64,000 nt of DNA. Source: Cryptomeria japonica (Eukaryota > Streptophyta > Pinopsida > Cupressales > Cupressaceae). Of this stretch, positions 22,170 through 34,117 are shown in pieces; positions within the stretch are counted from its first letter, which is position 1; every line of letters begins with the position of its first letter. The notes under the pieces were generated by a model that saw nothing but the letters and a program-made list of their open reading frames with translations, did not search any database and was not told where the DNA came from. The position numbers were made by a program, and so were the translations under genes. The stretch is taken from the NCBI RefSeq assembly GCF_030272615.1, contig NC_081413.1, positions 185,640,115 through 185,704,114 of the forward strand, written 5' to 3'.

Positions 22170-23679
22170 TGTAGATAGGAAATATGGAAATCATCAAAGG
22201 AAATAGATATTAAACTAGTTCAATCACAAAACCAGATTGCAATGATAACAAAACCTACAAACATTCAATAAAGATATGGAAATAAAACATTCAAATCAAA
22301 TGCAAACCATCGCAAACATGAATGTCTCCTCCAGAATTCTCCATTGTCCTTCTTTCTCCTTCAAATGGATTTGTTTTGTGGATCTCACCTACAAGTGCAT
22401 AAGCATAATATGAAAACAAGATTGACAAGACAAGATGACAACGTAAGGATACTAGAAGCGTGATTGATTTGGCCAAGTGATTATTAGATCAAGATTGAAG
22501 AAATTCATCCAATTTATAGATAAATTGGAGAAAAGACAAGATTAGCATGAAATTGATATTAGAGGCAATTGATTTCAAAATGGGAAAATTGAGTGGAAAG
22601 AAGAAGGTTATGACACCTTCTATGTCATGAATTATGACATATTGCCAATGCAAAGGTTAGAAGACTAGAGGCTTATGACATCTTGCCATGTCAAAAGTAT
22701 GATGCATGAGAAATTCATGCTTCCACCAAAGCACAAAAATAGGGAGAAACTAGAGAGGAATTGATTAGGTGGAAATTGAATTTGACAAATTAGAAAATTA
22801 GAGAATTAGGAAATTAGAAAATTAGAAATGATGACTTGGAAATTAGGAAATTGATGCAAATTAGGTAAATTAATTAATAATTTCTCATTCATTAATTAAT
22901 TTACAAAAATAGGAGGAATTAATTAGCCAATTAAATAAATATTTAATTGTGACAAGAAGACTTAGGATAAATAAATAATTTATTAACCCCAGAGGAGGAA
23001 ATGACAAACAGGATTAAATGAATAAATCATAAAACCCTAGAAGATGAATTAGAAATGCAAGAACGACAATTAGGTCTTGACAAAAGATAATTGATGTAGA
23101 TTCGATTTAATCATGATTTTGACTTGATAAATGATTTGATTGATAAACAATTGAAATTGGTTGACAAATTGACCAATATTGATAAAAAGACCAAATTGAT
23201 ATGCACCAATTGACATGATTGAAGAGGACAAGGATCGATAACAAATCGATCGCAAAATTGACAAGATTGACAAGGACGAGGATCGATGACAAAATAGATC
23301 ACAAGATGACAAGATTGATGATAAATTGATCAAAAGACAAGAATCGATGACAAATCGATCGCATGATGACAAAATTGATAGGAGGACAAAAACCCTAATT
23401 AGGATTGATGATGTCCAAAATGATGACAAATTAGCACGTGCATTAATGCGACAGGATAAGGTTGACCAAAATCATGACTGAAGATTGTTGTCGACAAGAC
23501 CAATTTCGAAAGCGAGACAACTGAAGAATGCAGAAGAAAGACTCGATGCTCGCAAATGATAAAGACCAAGTGCGTGACATAGGAGAAATGTTAATGCGAT
23601 GCAAAAAACCCTAAAATAAGGCAATGCATAAATGTTAAAGTACGATTCCGCAAGCGTTGAGCATTTTTAGGTGTCTACA
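22170..23679 (-). repeat. 3' LTR of element F
   Basis: Ends are TGTAGA...TCTACA. Within it, three 54-56-bp units with GATCGATGACAAATCGATC cores lie at about 23233, 23282 and 23341. The AT-rich TTAATTAATAATTTCTCATT stretch resembles the LTRs of H and J. The Cys/Ser-rich minus-strand ORFs of 60-120 codons come from this repeat and are not genes. Confidence 0.92.
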
Positions 23680-24559
23680 TTTTGCCCCTTTTTGAGACAA
23701 TGCGATTTTAAGCGTTGTTTCAAAGAACAATAATGAAAATGCCCCAGACAATGACAATGACATATGCATGCCCCCTCAAGGAATTGGTCGGAAACATGCA
23801 GAAAAGAGGCCAATTGATCGATAAAAATTATAGAACATGATAGGAGCAAATAGACTGACAATCGGAGATCGGATGCATGAAGGACAAGCAATTAAAGACA
23901 CAAAATACCATGACCAACATGAGATGGAGAGGGTGCATATCCATCTATGCACTGACAAAGATCTATAAATGAGACCAAGAGAGTGAAAATTGCTCATTTG
24001 CACTAGCCAAAGAGGAGGATTTGTTGCTCTAGAAAAGGAAACTTGCAGAGAGATGGTGAACATTCCAAGGGTAGATCACCTCGGAGAATGTGTACGCATG
24101 TACAGACGACTGGACGATGCAGGAGTAGCGGTATGTATCTCAAAAACCCATGTTTTCAATTTGATGAATTTGACGTGCTTGCGGGACATTGTGGGGCCCC
24201 ATGCAGAAACTGACTTCTACGCTTGTGTAGGGTGAATCCTACACTTGTGTAATGTCTTCTATGCTTGTGTAGGGAGACACAGGTTTAGGACATGTGACAC
24301 AGGTGCAGGACTCATCACACAGGCGAAATTGTACAATGCAAACCCTAATTTTGGTCAAAACAACATGCAAATGATCCGGAAAAGGGGAATAAGGGTAGGA
24401 TAGGTTAGATTAGATGAAAAACACCCTAATTTGGACATGAAAATGAGGAAATGCAACCCATAGGAGCAAACCCTAAAACTGACAAAATGTGCCCCAATTG
24501 TGATGCAGAGTCGACAGTATCCATTGATCACATGAGAGAACCGACTAGACTGCTTCATG
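23680..24559 (-). other. 3' non-coding region of F with polypurine tract
   Basis: On the minus strand TGTCTCAAAAAGGGGCAAAA abuts the LTR (23699-23680), the plus-strand primer. Upstream is CTTTGAAACAA, also present in J at the same place. On the + strand three short CTACGCTTGTGTAGG-like copies lie at about 24217-24275. No coding seen until the PMD gene. Confidence 0.7.
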
Positions 24560-26310
24560 TTATGACATAGACTCAGGAGCACGGATAGAGATACATTAGC
24601 AGCACTTGGGATATACTATGTCACATTCATGCCCAAGATTAGGGAAAACACAGGACTACTTACCGCATTGAAAGAGCGATGGCATTCAGAGATCTCCTCA
24701 TTCCATCTGGCGACTGGAGAGGCGACTGTGACACTAGAGGATGTATGGCGTATCCTCCACATTCTGATTCATGAGAGATGGTAGAGTATGACCCAATGAT
24801 AGGGAGAGATGCATTGTGTAGATTATTTTAGTGTGATGCAGATGATCTGGATATCATCGAGAGGGAGATTGGCTCGGAGACCATGGCATCAGAATATGAT
24901 CGATGATATGTGGTGATAGCAGTGGTTATAGCATGCCTACTAGCAGGAGACAGATGAGGACATGGATTCCCTATTGGATGGGGAAGAGTGCTAGAGTGGA
25001 TGGCGATAGAGGGGATGGTGTATGCATGGGGACCATGTGTATTGGCTATGCTATATTTTCAGTTGCACCAGATAGCATATCAGGGAGTTCAGACTTTGAG
25101 CTGTGGAGTCACGCTATTACAAGTATGGGCATTTGAGCACATAGCCATATGTCAACTGATTACAGAGAGATAGGTAATACCACATTGACCATATGTGTAC
25201 TGCTATGGGGGAGCACTGAGACAGGGTCCTTTTGGATACATATTATATTGGCGACATGAGCTAGACAGACTGAGAGAGTTCACATGGAGGCCATATCGTG
25301 ATTTCCCGGGATGGTCAGATGATAGTGATGAGCTACTATATTGCAGATAGGAGAGGTACCTGATTAGGCGACCAGTGAATCACCAAAGAGTGATTGAGAT
25401 GTACCTACCAGAGAGAGTCAGACGACAGTTTGGAGAGAGGCAGGAAGTACCTAGGAGGACTACACACTTTGCCCGATCTCACAGAGAGACGAGTCAGTGG
25501 GGGAGTATGATTCAGCCACACATAGCATATACTAACTTCACACAGCTACAACAAAGATAGTGGGATTGGAGATCTGATGTGGCGGACATCGGGATGACAA
25601 AGGAGTATGGGAGATGGTTTGCACGACGACGGCCAGTGCCATTGACAGATCAGGATATTCTAGTACCTAGGCGACAGGAGGACTTCCCACTCATTAGAGA
25701 GGAGGATGGAGATGATGAGGATGAAGAGGATGAGGGTGGTGATGAGGATGAGGGGGATGATGAGGATGGAGATGAGGATGGGGATGATGAGGATGAGCCA
25801 GATTTAGGTGAGCAGGAGGCATTGTAGGATATACCCATAGAGCCGAAGACAACTAGGACAGAGGAGATGGAGATGTGCAGGGCTACCATAGCGAGTCAGT
25901 AGGATCACATTGTGACTTTAGAGAGAGAGAATGAGCAGTTCAGAGCAAAGATAGCCAGACTTACAGTGGCTTGAGATACAGTAATAGCTCAGGCACAGAG
26001 AGAAGAACAGAGAGTCACTGAGTATATTGGGTCAATTCGGGATGCCAATGCACGGGAGATGGCACAGATGCTGGTAGAGACCGAAGAGGAGATACGCCAT
26101 TAAAGGACACTATATGAGAGTGCAATTCCACCAAAGCAGAGAGCAACTTCATATCAGGCATGATCGAGGACAGAGAGCAGGGCACGCTCTCGGAGGTCAT
26201 TGAGTAGCATGGGGGTGAGTGGACCCATGAGACCACCATAGCCAGGACTAGGAGGAACATCATCCGTGAGACATGGCAGGGATGAGGAGGATAGAGGGAG
26301 CACCCAATGA
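24560..26310 (+). pseudogene. Plant mobile domain (PMD) gene carried antisense in element F
   Basis: Reads opposite to F's integrase. Core PMD-like blocks: YYVTFMPKIRENTGLLTALK, ERWHSEISSFHLATGEATVT, LEDVWRIL near 24600-24765; FPIGWGRVLEWMAIEGM, YAWGPCVLAMLYFQLHQIA and LLQVWAFEHIAICQ near 24970-25155. Then VNHQRVIEMYLPERVRRQF, an extreme Asp/Glu acidic stretch (25700-25810) and a short coiled coil (25860-26130). PMD proteins (MAIN/MAIL family) occur both as plant genes and inside transposons. Stops at 24780 and later, and frameshifts, break this copy. Placement antisense between pol and the 3' LTR fits extra ORFs known in Tat-lineage elements. Confidence 0.82.
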
Positions 26311-28125
26311 TAGAGACACATGATCCGTATGACGGACAGTGGACATTATGTAGTTTGACATTTTGTAGTCAGCCTGCGGGCCATACTTAGGACAGACAGT
26401 CCAATTTTGTACTCCGATATTTTTGTGACATGATATGATATGCATCGATATGATGGGATGCGATATGTTATGACTGATGTTATTTTCCATGTATGGATGA
26501 CTTATGCACTATTTATGGACCATTGTGGAACATGTATGGATATATTTTTTTATGTGTTTTGTTGATGCATTTATAATATGAAATGGATAAAATGCTTGAT
26601 ATGATGCTTGATGTAATGCAATTGTACTAACCAAATGGATGCAGGATGCAGCATATATTTTTGGAGATCGGAGCACTAGACCGAATTGACTATCCAAACT
26701 GATGGAAGAAATGTTAGTAAGAAGAAATGAAATAGAGGACAGTTAGAGACGAAGAAAAAAAAACTTTCTTTCACTAATGCACTTTGTAGGTGAGAACCTT
26801 TATTTTAATGTAGCAAAATGGATGCGTAGCATCATGGCATTGAAGGCCAGAGCTGAAATGAAACCCTTTTTGCAAAAGATAGACATATCACAGACAAACA
26901 ACAATCACAACAAAAAGGAAAAGGACCATGAACCATCTCGGTCACTCTAAATCACTCAGTGACATCATCGAGCAACATAGGAACATGATTGAAGCCAAAG
27001 ATAAATTAGAAAAAATATAAGATGCACAAATTCCAACAAATCAAATAAACATCTTGATCTTCATTGTAAAAAGTTGAAAGTGCTGATAGGACAATCATGT
27101 TGTCTGGTTTCATGGAATGCGGTACCCGTTTAAGACAGGACACAGTCTGGTTTCGAGTATACCACACCCTGTATAAGACCCATGATAGTAGTGACAAGGA
27201 CAAATAATATTGATGCTGACGTTCGATCGAGAAGACAATTGTGATCAGTTTGAATGTCTGGTTTGATTGAAAAATTTCATCTGTTTATGCATGATTTCAT
27301 TAAAGCACAGTGTGTGATTGCGTGTTGTTGGAGGGATGCTCAGCGATTTGTCTATGCATAGAGGGATCATTTATTGCAAAATGCTTGTTTTTGTTTTGGT
27401 TTTTGAGTTTTTACAATTTTTTTGTGTTCATTTTTTTTCAAGACTTTATTTGATTTTTTTGGATTATTTCAGGACGTTATTCAATTTTTTTTTTGAATTA
27501 TTTCAAGACATTTTTCAATTTTTTATGAGATTTTTTTAGGACATTTTCCAATTTTAATGAGATTTTTTCAGGACATTTAAAAAAAAAAAATTATGAGATT
27601 TTTTCAAGACATTTTTCAATTTTTTATGAGATTTTTTCAGGACATTTTTAAATGCAAAAGTTCCAGTGATTGATCATGACAAGGGGAACACACCCAATGC
27701 GCATCTGAAAGACATACATAGACCGGGACCAAAACATATGTACAAGAAACCAGAGTATGCAAGACAATGATGTTGACCAATAACAGGCCTGGAATAGAAC
27801 ATTGGGTCAAGACAAAGATAGACATGATAAACTGGCCAAGAGAAAGCATAGCTAGAGGTCATGACACATGACGGAGCAATGATCTCATTACTCATGGTGC
27901 CTGTTTGCCAGGTTTTCACCATGGTACTTGCCCAAAGCGCCTGTTAGCTAGGTTTTCACTAGAGGGCAAATCATTTTTTTGTTACTTTTTTGTTTTTGCT
28001 CTTTTTCTCTTTTTTCACTTTTTTTGTGTTTTTTCTCTTTTTTTTCACTTTTTTTGTGTTTTTTCTCTTTTTCACTTTTTTTTGTATTTTTTCAGGATCA
28101 TACTGGAAGAAGTGCTAATAGAAAA
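26311..28125 (-). other. Non-coding region between pol and cargo gene in F, with repeats
   Basis: Homologous in blocks to J 58850-60700 and H 43337-45443 (for example AACATAGGAACA near 26968 and the purine/pyrimidine arrays). 27430-27650 has degenerate units whose minus strand reads TGTCCTGAAAAAATCTCA. 27970-28105 is T-rich with TCACTTTTTTTGTGTTTTTTC repeated three times in shortened forms. No protein seen. Confidence 0.65.
27430..27650 (-). repeat. Degenerate CCTGAAAAAATC repeat array in F
   Basis: Units of roughly 35-45 bp with minus-strand core GTCCTGAAAAAATCTCATAA. The same core recurs in H (44440-45075) and J (59230-59580), always downstream of pol, so it is a structural part of this element group. 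Confidence 0.75.
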
Positions 28126-29492
28126 TTATGCCCAGTACTTGTGAAGGTGCATGTTGTTTACAGGATCAGACAAAGGTTCACCTTCTGGAGTGGCAAGCTG
28201 ATATGCACCCGAGCCATAGGCTGCAGTCACTATGAAAGGCCCAACCCAATTAGGTTCAAACTTACCTTTGATGATATTAGTAGACTGTGCATTCTTAGGG
28301 TTTGCCTTTAAAACCAAATCTCCCACTTCGAAGTGTCTCCCTTTGACCTTCTTATTATAAGAGCGACGGAGACTGTTTTGATATGCTTACAAATGTGTTA
28401 GGGATGTCTGACATTTCTCATCTAACGTCTCAAGCTTATGCAACCGAGAGACTTTGTGTGTCTCATCATCAATCAAATGTTGCAAGGAAACACGTGAGGA
28501 AGGAATCTCCACCTCCAAAGGTAAAATAGCTTCCACAACATACACCAAGGAATAAGGTGTTGTGCCAGTAGGTGTGCGGATAGAAGTGCGATAGGCCCAT
28601 AGTGTTGGATTCAACTGTACATGCCAATCTCGACCAGCGTCATTAACAACCTTCTTCAGGATCTTGATAATGGTTTTATTTGATGCTTCGACTTGACCAT
28701 TCCCCTATGGATAGTATGGACTGGAGAAACGGTGTTGGATATGAAACTTTTCACAGAGTTCTTTGACATCTTTATTCTTGAAGGGATGACCATTATCTGT
28801 GACTATGGCCAGGGGAACCCCATACCGGCATATGATATAATTCAGCAAGAATTTTGAAATTTGGACACCAGTGATATAGGTCATGAGGATAGCCTTGATC
28901 CATTTTGTAAAATACTCTGTGGCTGTAATGATGAACTTATGTCCATTTGTAGATGTCGGGTGAATCTTGCCAATAAGATCCAATCCCCATTGAGAAAAGG
29001 GCCACGGAGATATGACTAAATGAAGCTCTTGGGCTGGTGCATGAATATAGTTTCCATGGATCTGGCATTTGTAGCACTTCTTAACAAAATCATGAACATC
29101 CTTTTCCAGAGTGGGCCAATAATACCCAGCACGAATCAACTTTTTGGCTAAGCTTAGACCATTGAAATGGCCCCCACATATACCATCATGAACCTCGTGT
29201 AAAGCTGTTTGTGCTTCGTTAGAATCCAAACACTTGAGGAGGATATAGTCAAAGGAACGATGGTAAAGGGTTTCGATGATGATGACATATTTGGTTGTCT
29301 GTCGGATGAAGGCTCGGCGTTGGTTAGCAGAAAGGTTAGGTGGTAAGGTTTGGGATTTCAAATATTGATATACGTCATTGTACCATGGGGAGTTGGGACC
29401 AACAAGAACGCACATCACATCCGCTGTCGGAATGTCAAAAGAAGGAACTAGCAATTGTTCAACTAAAAATTCACATTTGTCCATAGAATTAA
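28126..29492 (-). pseudogene. Tat-like Gypsy integrase of element F
   Basis: Surviving pol segment of about 455 codons. HHCC zinc finger HEVHDGICGGH ... CYKCQIHG, catalytic core WGLDLIGKI (Asp), YGVPLAIVTDNGHPF (Asp) and GNGQVEASNK (Glu), then RSYNKKVKGRHFEVGDLVL, FEPNWVGPFIV and the C-terminal NMHLHKYWA typical of Tat-type pol ends. Only two in-frame stops are visible (before GNGQVEA and before AYQNSLRR). It begins abruptly at the LTR boundary: the ORF runs into the LTR, and nothing of RT or RNase H precedes it. Not active alone. Confidence 0.92.
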
Positions 29493-31002
29493 TGTAGATA
29501 GGAAATGTGGAAATCATCAAAGCAAATAGGTATTAAAATAGTTCAATCACAAAACCAAATTGCAATGATAACAAAACCTACAAACATTCAATAAAGATAT
29601 GGAAATAAAACATTCAAATCAAATGCAAACCATCGCAAACGTGAATGTCTCCTCCATAATTCTCCATTGTCCTTCTTTCTCCTTCAAATGGCTTTGTTTT
29701 GTGGATCTCACCTACAAGTGGATAAGCATAATATGAAAGCAAGATTGACAAGACAAGATGATAGCGTAAGGATACTAGAAGCGTGATTGATTTGGCCAAG
29801 TGATTATTAGATCAGGATTCAAGAAATTCATCCAATTTATAGATAAATTGGAGAAAAGACAAGATTAGCATGAAATTGATATTAGAGGCAATTGATTTCA
29901 AAATGGGAAAATTGAGTGGAAAGAAGAAGGTTATGACACCTTCTATGTCATGAATTATGACATATTGCCAATGCAAAGGTTAGAAGACTAGAGGCTTATG
30001 ACATCTTGCCATGTCAAAAGTATGATGCATGAGAAATTCATGCTTCCACCAAAGCACAAAAATAGGGAGAAACTAGAGAGGAATTGATTAGGTGGAAATT
30101 GAATTTGACAAATTAGAAAATTAGAGAATTAGGAAATTAGAAAATTAGAAATGATGACTTGGAAATTAGGAAATTGATGCAAATTAGGTAAATTAATTAA
30201 TAATTTCTCATTCATTAATTAATTTACAAAAATAGGAGGAATTAATTAGCCAATTAAATAAATATTTAATTGTGACAAGAAGACTTAGGATAAATAAATA
30301 ATTTATTAACCCCAGAGGGGGAAATGACAAACAGGATTAAATGAATAAATCATAAAACCCTAGAAGATGAATTAGAAATGCAAGAACGACAATTAGGTCT
30401 TGACAAAAGATAATTGATGTAGATTCGATTTAATCATGATTCTGACTTGATAAATGATTTGATTGATAAACAATTGAAATTGGTTGACAAATTGACCAAT
30501 ATTGATAAAAAGACCAAATTGATATGTGCCAATTGACATGATTGAAGAGGACAAGGATCGATAACAAATCGATCGCAAAATTGACAAGATTGACAAGGAC
30601 GAGGATCGATGACAAAATAGATCACAAGATGACAAGATTGATGATAAATTGATCAAAAGACAAGAATCAATGACAAATCGATCACATGATGACAAAATTG
30701 ATAGGAGGACAAAAACCCTAATTAGGATTGATGATGTCCAAAATGATGACAAATTAGCACGCACATTAATGCGACAGGATAAGATTGACCAAAATCATGA
30801 CAGAAGATTGTTGTCGACAAGACCAATTTTGAAAGCGAGACAACTGAAGAATGCAAAAGAAAGACTCGATGCTCGCAAATGATAAAGACCAAGTGTGTGA
30901 CATAGGAGAAATGTTAATGCGATGCAAAAAACCCTAAAATAAGGCAATGCGTAAATGTTAAAGTACGATTCCGCAAGCGTTGACCATTTTTAGGTGTCTA
31001 CA
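29493..31002 (-). repeat. 5' LTR of element F
   Basis: Same length as the other LTR (1510 bp) and nearly identical. On the minus strand its end (TATCTACA) is followed at once by pol coding sequence, with no tRNA-complementary primer site. Confidence 0.92.
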
Positions 31003-31007
31003 GGAAG

Positions 31008-32674
31008 AACATCTATAACTTAAATAAGAACCTTCTTATATATATCTAGATACAAAATTATACTCTCCTCAATAGTATCCTTATCAGAATCTTTGAAAGA
31101 ATGATAAAACTTACTAACGTTACCAAGATTGCAATCCTGAGTTATTTCATCGATAAGTTCTTGTCAGTGAAAGAGTATTAGATACCTTCTTCTTCAAACT
31201 ATTGGGCTCTCTCATAGCCTATTGTTTCTTTCTAAGTGTCCTTGTTTTCTTTGGTGATGGAGTAGGTGTCGGTGAGGGTTTTCTCTTCTTCCTTTCCACC
31301 CTTTTTAATTTTGCAGGCTTGTCATTATCAGAGTCAGATGAGGTAGCCATAGGAGAAATATGTGCTACTAGTTGTTGTTCTGATTTTCTTTCTTGTTCAA
31401 CAACACCACTCATTGGATCAAGTTTCAACAATCCCTTTTTAACAATTTCAACAAACTTTGAAGCATCTTTTATCATTTTGTCTCTCTTCTTCCTTTGCTT
31501 CTGAATAGTAACATCACTCTCTATAGTTTCTACAGTGCCAAGATCTTTTATGTCAGTTCCGATGGAGCATGTAGGAGTATCTTGGCATAAGATTCCAAAA
31601 TGTTTGAATCCACTTCATAACCCATCTTAGTTATCCAAACAATTATAGGTCTAAATGCCTCCATCCATACTTCATCTCTTTTAATTACAAAGCATATATG
31701 TTTGTCATATTTGTCAACAATGCTTTGAGGGATTCTTTCCCTTTGTCTCATTTTAGCTTGAAAGTCCTTGAAATACTCTTTTACATGCTTGTCACCATCT
31801 GAGCCTATGTCGGTAATTGCCTCCTTTATCTATTTTCCAACAAAATATCATAAGCAAAGTCTTTGTGGCTTATACCGGGAATCACCTTTGAGAAGTATAG
31901 CACCAGACATACAAGTAAATTGCCAAATTTGAAAGTTCCCTTCTTATCACCTTTGATCTTAACTATATTTTCTATCAATTCATCTTTCAACCACTCACAC
32001 AAATCATTTTTAGCATTGTTCATTATCATCTCATAGGCACTATGAATGCATAGACTTGAAACAAAATTCAGCCTGTTAGTATGTGCCACCTTATATCCAA
32101 TAACCATACTAGCATATTTGACATTGTTATCAGTTATATCGCTAACTCTAAGTGATCTGTTATCTGATATTGCACCGGTTAAGTTCATAACCTCTTTGTT
32201 TTGAATTTTCTTTTTCTTCTTAGGCCTAGTGTCAATAGAAGGTAAACCAGTAACAACCTTAATTGCTTCCTTAGTGATTTTGAAAACTGAGTCTAGTCAT
32301 AAAAATTCATCATGAACACTGCTAAGAACATAATGAACAATCTCATCTAAAAATTCAGGCCAATGAAGGATGTCAATGAACCCTAAATCTTCCACAATCT
32401 TGTGTTTGAGTTTGACTACACCTTGGTTGTCAGTGATAACATTCATGAACATGTTCTTTATATCCTCGGACCCTAAATCTTTGATGTTATAGTGAATGTA
32501 TGCCCTAGGGTCTTCAGTAAATGCAACTCCCTTCGAGATTTTAAAAAATGTACATATGGAGGCATCCAACTTAGCTATCTTAGGGATGATCTTAAAGATT
32601 GGTCTAGGTCACTTGATATTTTCCACAATAGTAGGGTTTGCAATGAATTTAGGAACAGAAGATGAAGAAGCCAT
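31008..32674 (-). pseudogene. ORF2 of element C, N-terminal part
   Basis: Starts at ATG 32674 (MASSSSVPKFIANPTIVENI; A has NPTIVEVI). Conserved blocks: FKISKGVAFTEDPRAYIHYN, YVLSSVHDEFL, VKYASMVIGYKVAHTNRLNF, LCEWLKDELIENI, GTFKFGNLLVCLVLYF, KHICFVIKRDEVWMEAF, TKMGYEVDSNILESYA. A Ser/Pro/Lys-rich basic region follows (SDSDNDKPAKLKRVERKKRK). Frameshifts near 31820 and in the basic region, with several stops. The F insertion and its GGAAG duplication end this segment. Confidence 0.82.
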
Positions 32675-33050
32675 GTCGTAAGATAAACACCTTTTAATTG
32701 AAAAACCTTGGATGCCCTAAAAAATACTTTCTACTTCTCTTCTTGAATGTTGGTGCTCAACTTCTACTCTCTTCAAATGCTTGAATGCTTTGGTAAGTCG
32801 AAATGAGAAATTCTAGTGCTTTATAACCAAAAAGTTAACTTACAACCACATTAAATGCTTCGTCGTTTAAGTGAATACTCAACATATCTATCGGTAAAGA
32901 AGAATTATGACTTCTTACCACCATATGAGGGTAAAATGCGTGATCTTCAATTAGATGACTTACCCCTAAGGATTATACCTTAGTTAGATGAAGAATCTCC
33001 TACCAGTGTAGGATTGCTCTATTTTGCGAGTGTAGAGACAGATTCATCAT
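32675..33050 (-). other. Spacer between ORF2 and Gag-like ORF of element C
   Basis: No conserved coding, apart from the frameshifted Gag tail near 33000-33070. Equivalent to 12516-12809 of A. Confidence 0.45.
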
Positions 33051-34046
33051 TTCTTTGATCTCTCTTCTTGACCCATTATTTAGTGAATTCTTGCATGATT
33101 TCATTCAACCTTTTCTTTGCCTTTGTCATTATATCCTCTATTGTTTGTTGGTATATTCTTGCTTCTACAAAATCTTGCAATATGCCCAATCTTGTTGCAT
33201 GCATAATAGGTTACATTGTTTCTTTGAATAACTTTTCCATAATCTTCACTGGTTTGAGTTCTGCATTGATTAGATAGATGTCCAAATCTACCACAAACAT
33301 AGCATTTTACATTCATTCTACAATTGTCTGAGTTATGACCATGTTTATTGCATTTGGAACATTGACCGGTGGATAAGTTTGTATTCTGATTATGACCATG
33401 TTTATTGTATTTATAAGCCTTAGGTTGCCTTAGTGGTTTGCTATGATCATGATTGTTTGCACTTCCAGAGCTTTCTCCATGTTCAAATCCAAGTCCAACT
33501 ATTTCTCCATCAGGTTTTTGACTTTTTAGCATATCATCAAGCTTGTCTGAACTCTTTTTGAATTTGTCTTTGTATTCATTTGCAACAACCAACTCACTTT
33601 CTAGAGTGCTAACTTGTCTCATAAGTTCCTCTTTGTCATGCTGCATTGAATCAAATTTGTTTTAAGTATATCATTTTCATAACTAAGCCTTAGAGATTCA
33701 TCTGATCTTTCATTAAGTCTTCTGGCCAAACCTTCCTCATTCTTCTTTCTATCTTCAATATCCTTACATAGTCTCATGGTTAATCCTGTATCTCATTATT
33801 CATGTTACTGTTCTCTTGTCTCAGTTTCTCTACAATATCTCTGAGAGTTTCTTTTTCTTCATCATCTTGTTTTTGTAGTTGCTCATGTAATTATTTTCTA
33901 TTATTCTGTGCCCTGTCCAAGTTTTCTTGAAGTGCTTTGGTGAATTCCTGAGTAGTTCCAAGTTCATCTTCCAGTTTGATATTATTTAATTTTTATACAT
34001 TAAAATCTTCAAGAGCTCCTTCCAACTGTTGTCTCATGCTTTCCAT
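33051..34046 (-). pseudogene. Gag-like coiled-coil zinc-knuckle protein of element C
   Basis: Starts at 34046 (MESMRQQLEGALE; A has MENLMKQLEGALT). Coiled coil with stops and frameshifts around 33660-33900, then 181 open codons: MQHDKEELMRQVSTLESEL, SQKPDGEIVGLGFEHGESSG, and knuckles CSKCNKHGHNSDNC, CYVCGRFGHLSNQC and YACNKIGHIARFC (first Cys is Tyr). A fourth knuckle is reduced to YKYNKHGH. Tail frame lost after KGKEKVE. Same protein as A's, also without a capsid domain. Confidence 0.83.
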
Positions 34047-34103
34047 CAGTACCAATTTCAGAATCTTCCTCAAGTTGTTAGGCTTCTGCAAATAGAGGAC
34101 CAA

Positions 34104-34115
34104 GCTCTGATACCA
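34104..34115 (-). other. Primer binding site of element C
   Basis: TGGTATCAGAGC on the minus strand, adjacent to the LTR end TTTAACA. Confidence 0.9.
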
Positions 34116-34117
34116 AT

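Larger units (their letters stand above)
22170..31002 (-). mobile_element. Element F: internally deleted Tat-like Gypsy element with antisense PMD gene
   Basis: LTRs 22170-23679 and 29493-31002 are both 1510 bp and differ at few bases by eye. Flanks GGAAG (22165-22169) and GGAAG (31003-31007) are an exact TSD inside ORF2 of C. Minus-strand order: LTR, integrase (29492-28126), non-coding repeats, polypurine tract, LTR. On the opposite strand between pol and the 3' LTR lies a plant-mobile-domain gene. Gag, protease, RT, RNase H and the primer site are all missing. Recently inserted, judged by the LTRs. Confidence 0.93.

Noticed and set aside
23070-23429. 119-codon minus-strand ORF, repeated at 30393-30764
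   Set aside because: It lies inside the two LTRs of F and comes from internal GATCGATGACAA repeats; duplication of the LTR explains its two copies.
25650-25889. Ser-rich minus-strand ORF
   Set aside because: Antisense of the acidic tail of the PMD gene, which has domain support.
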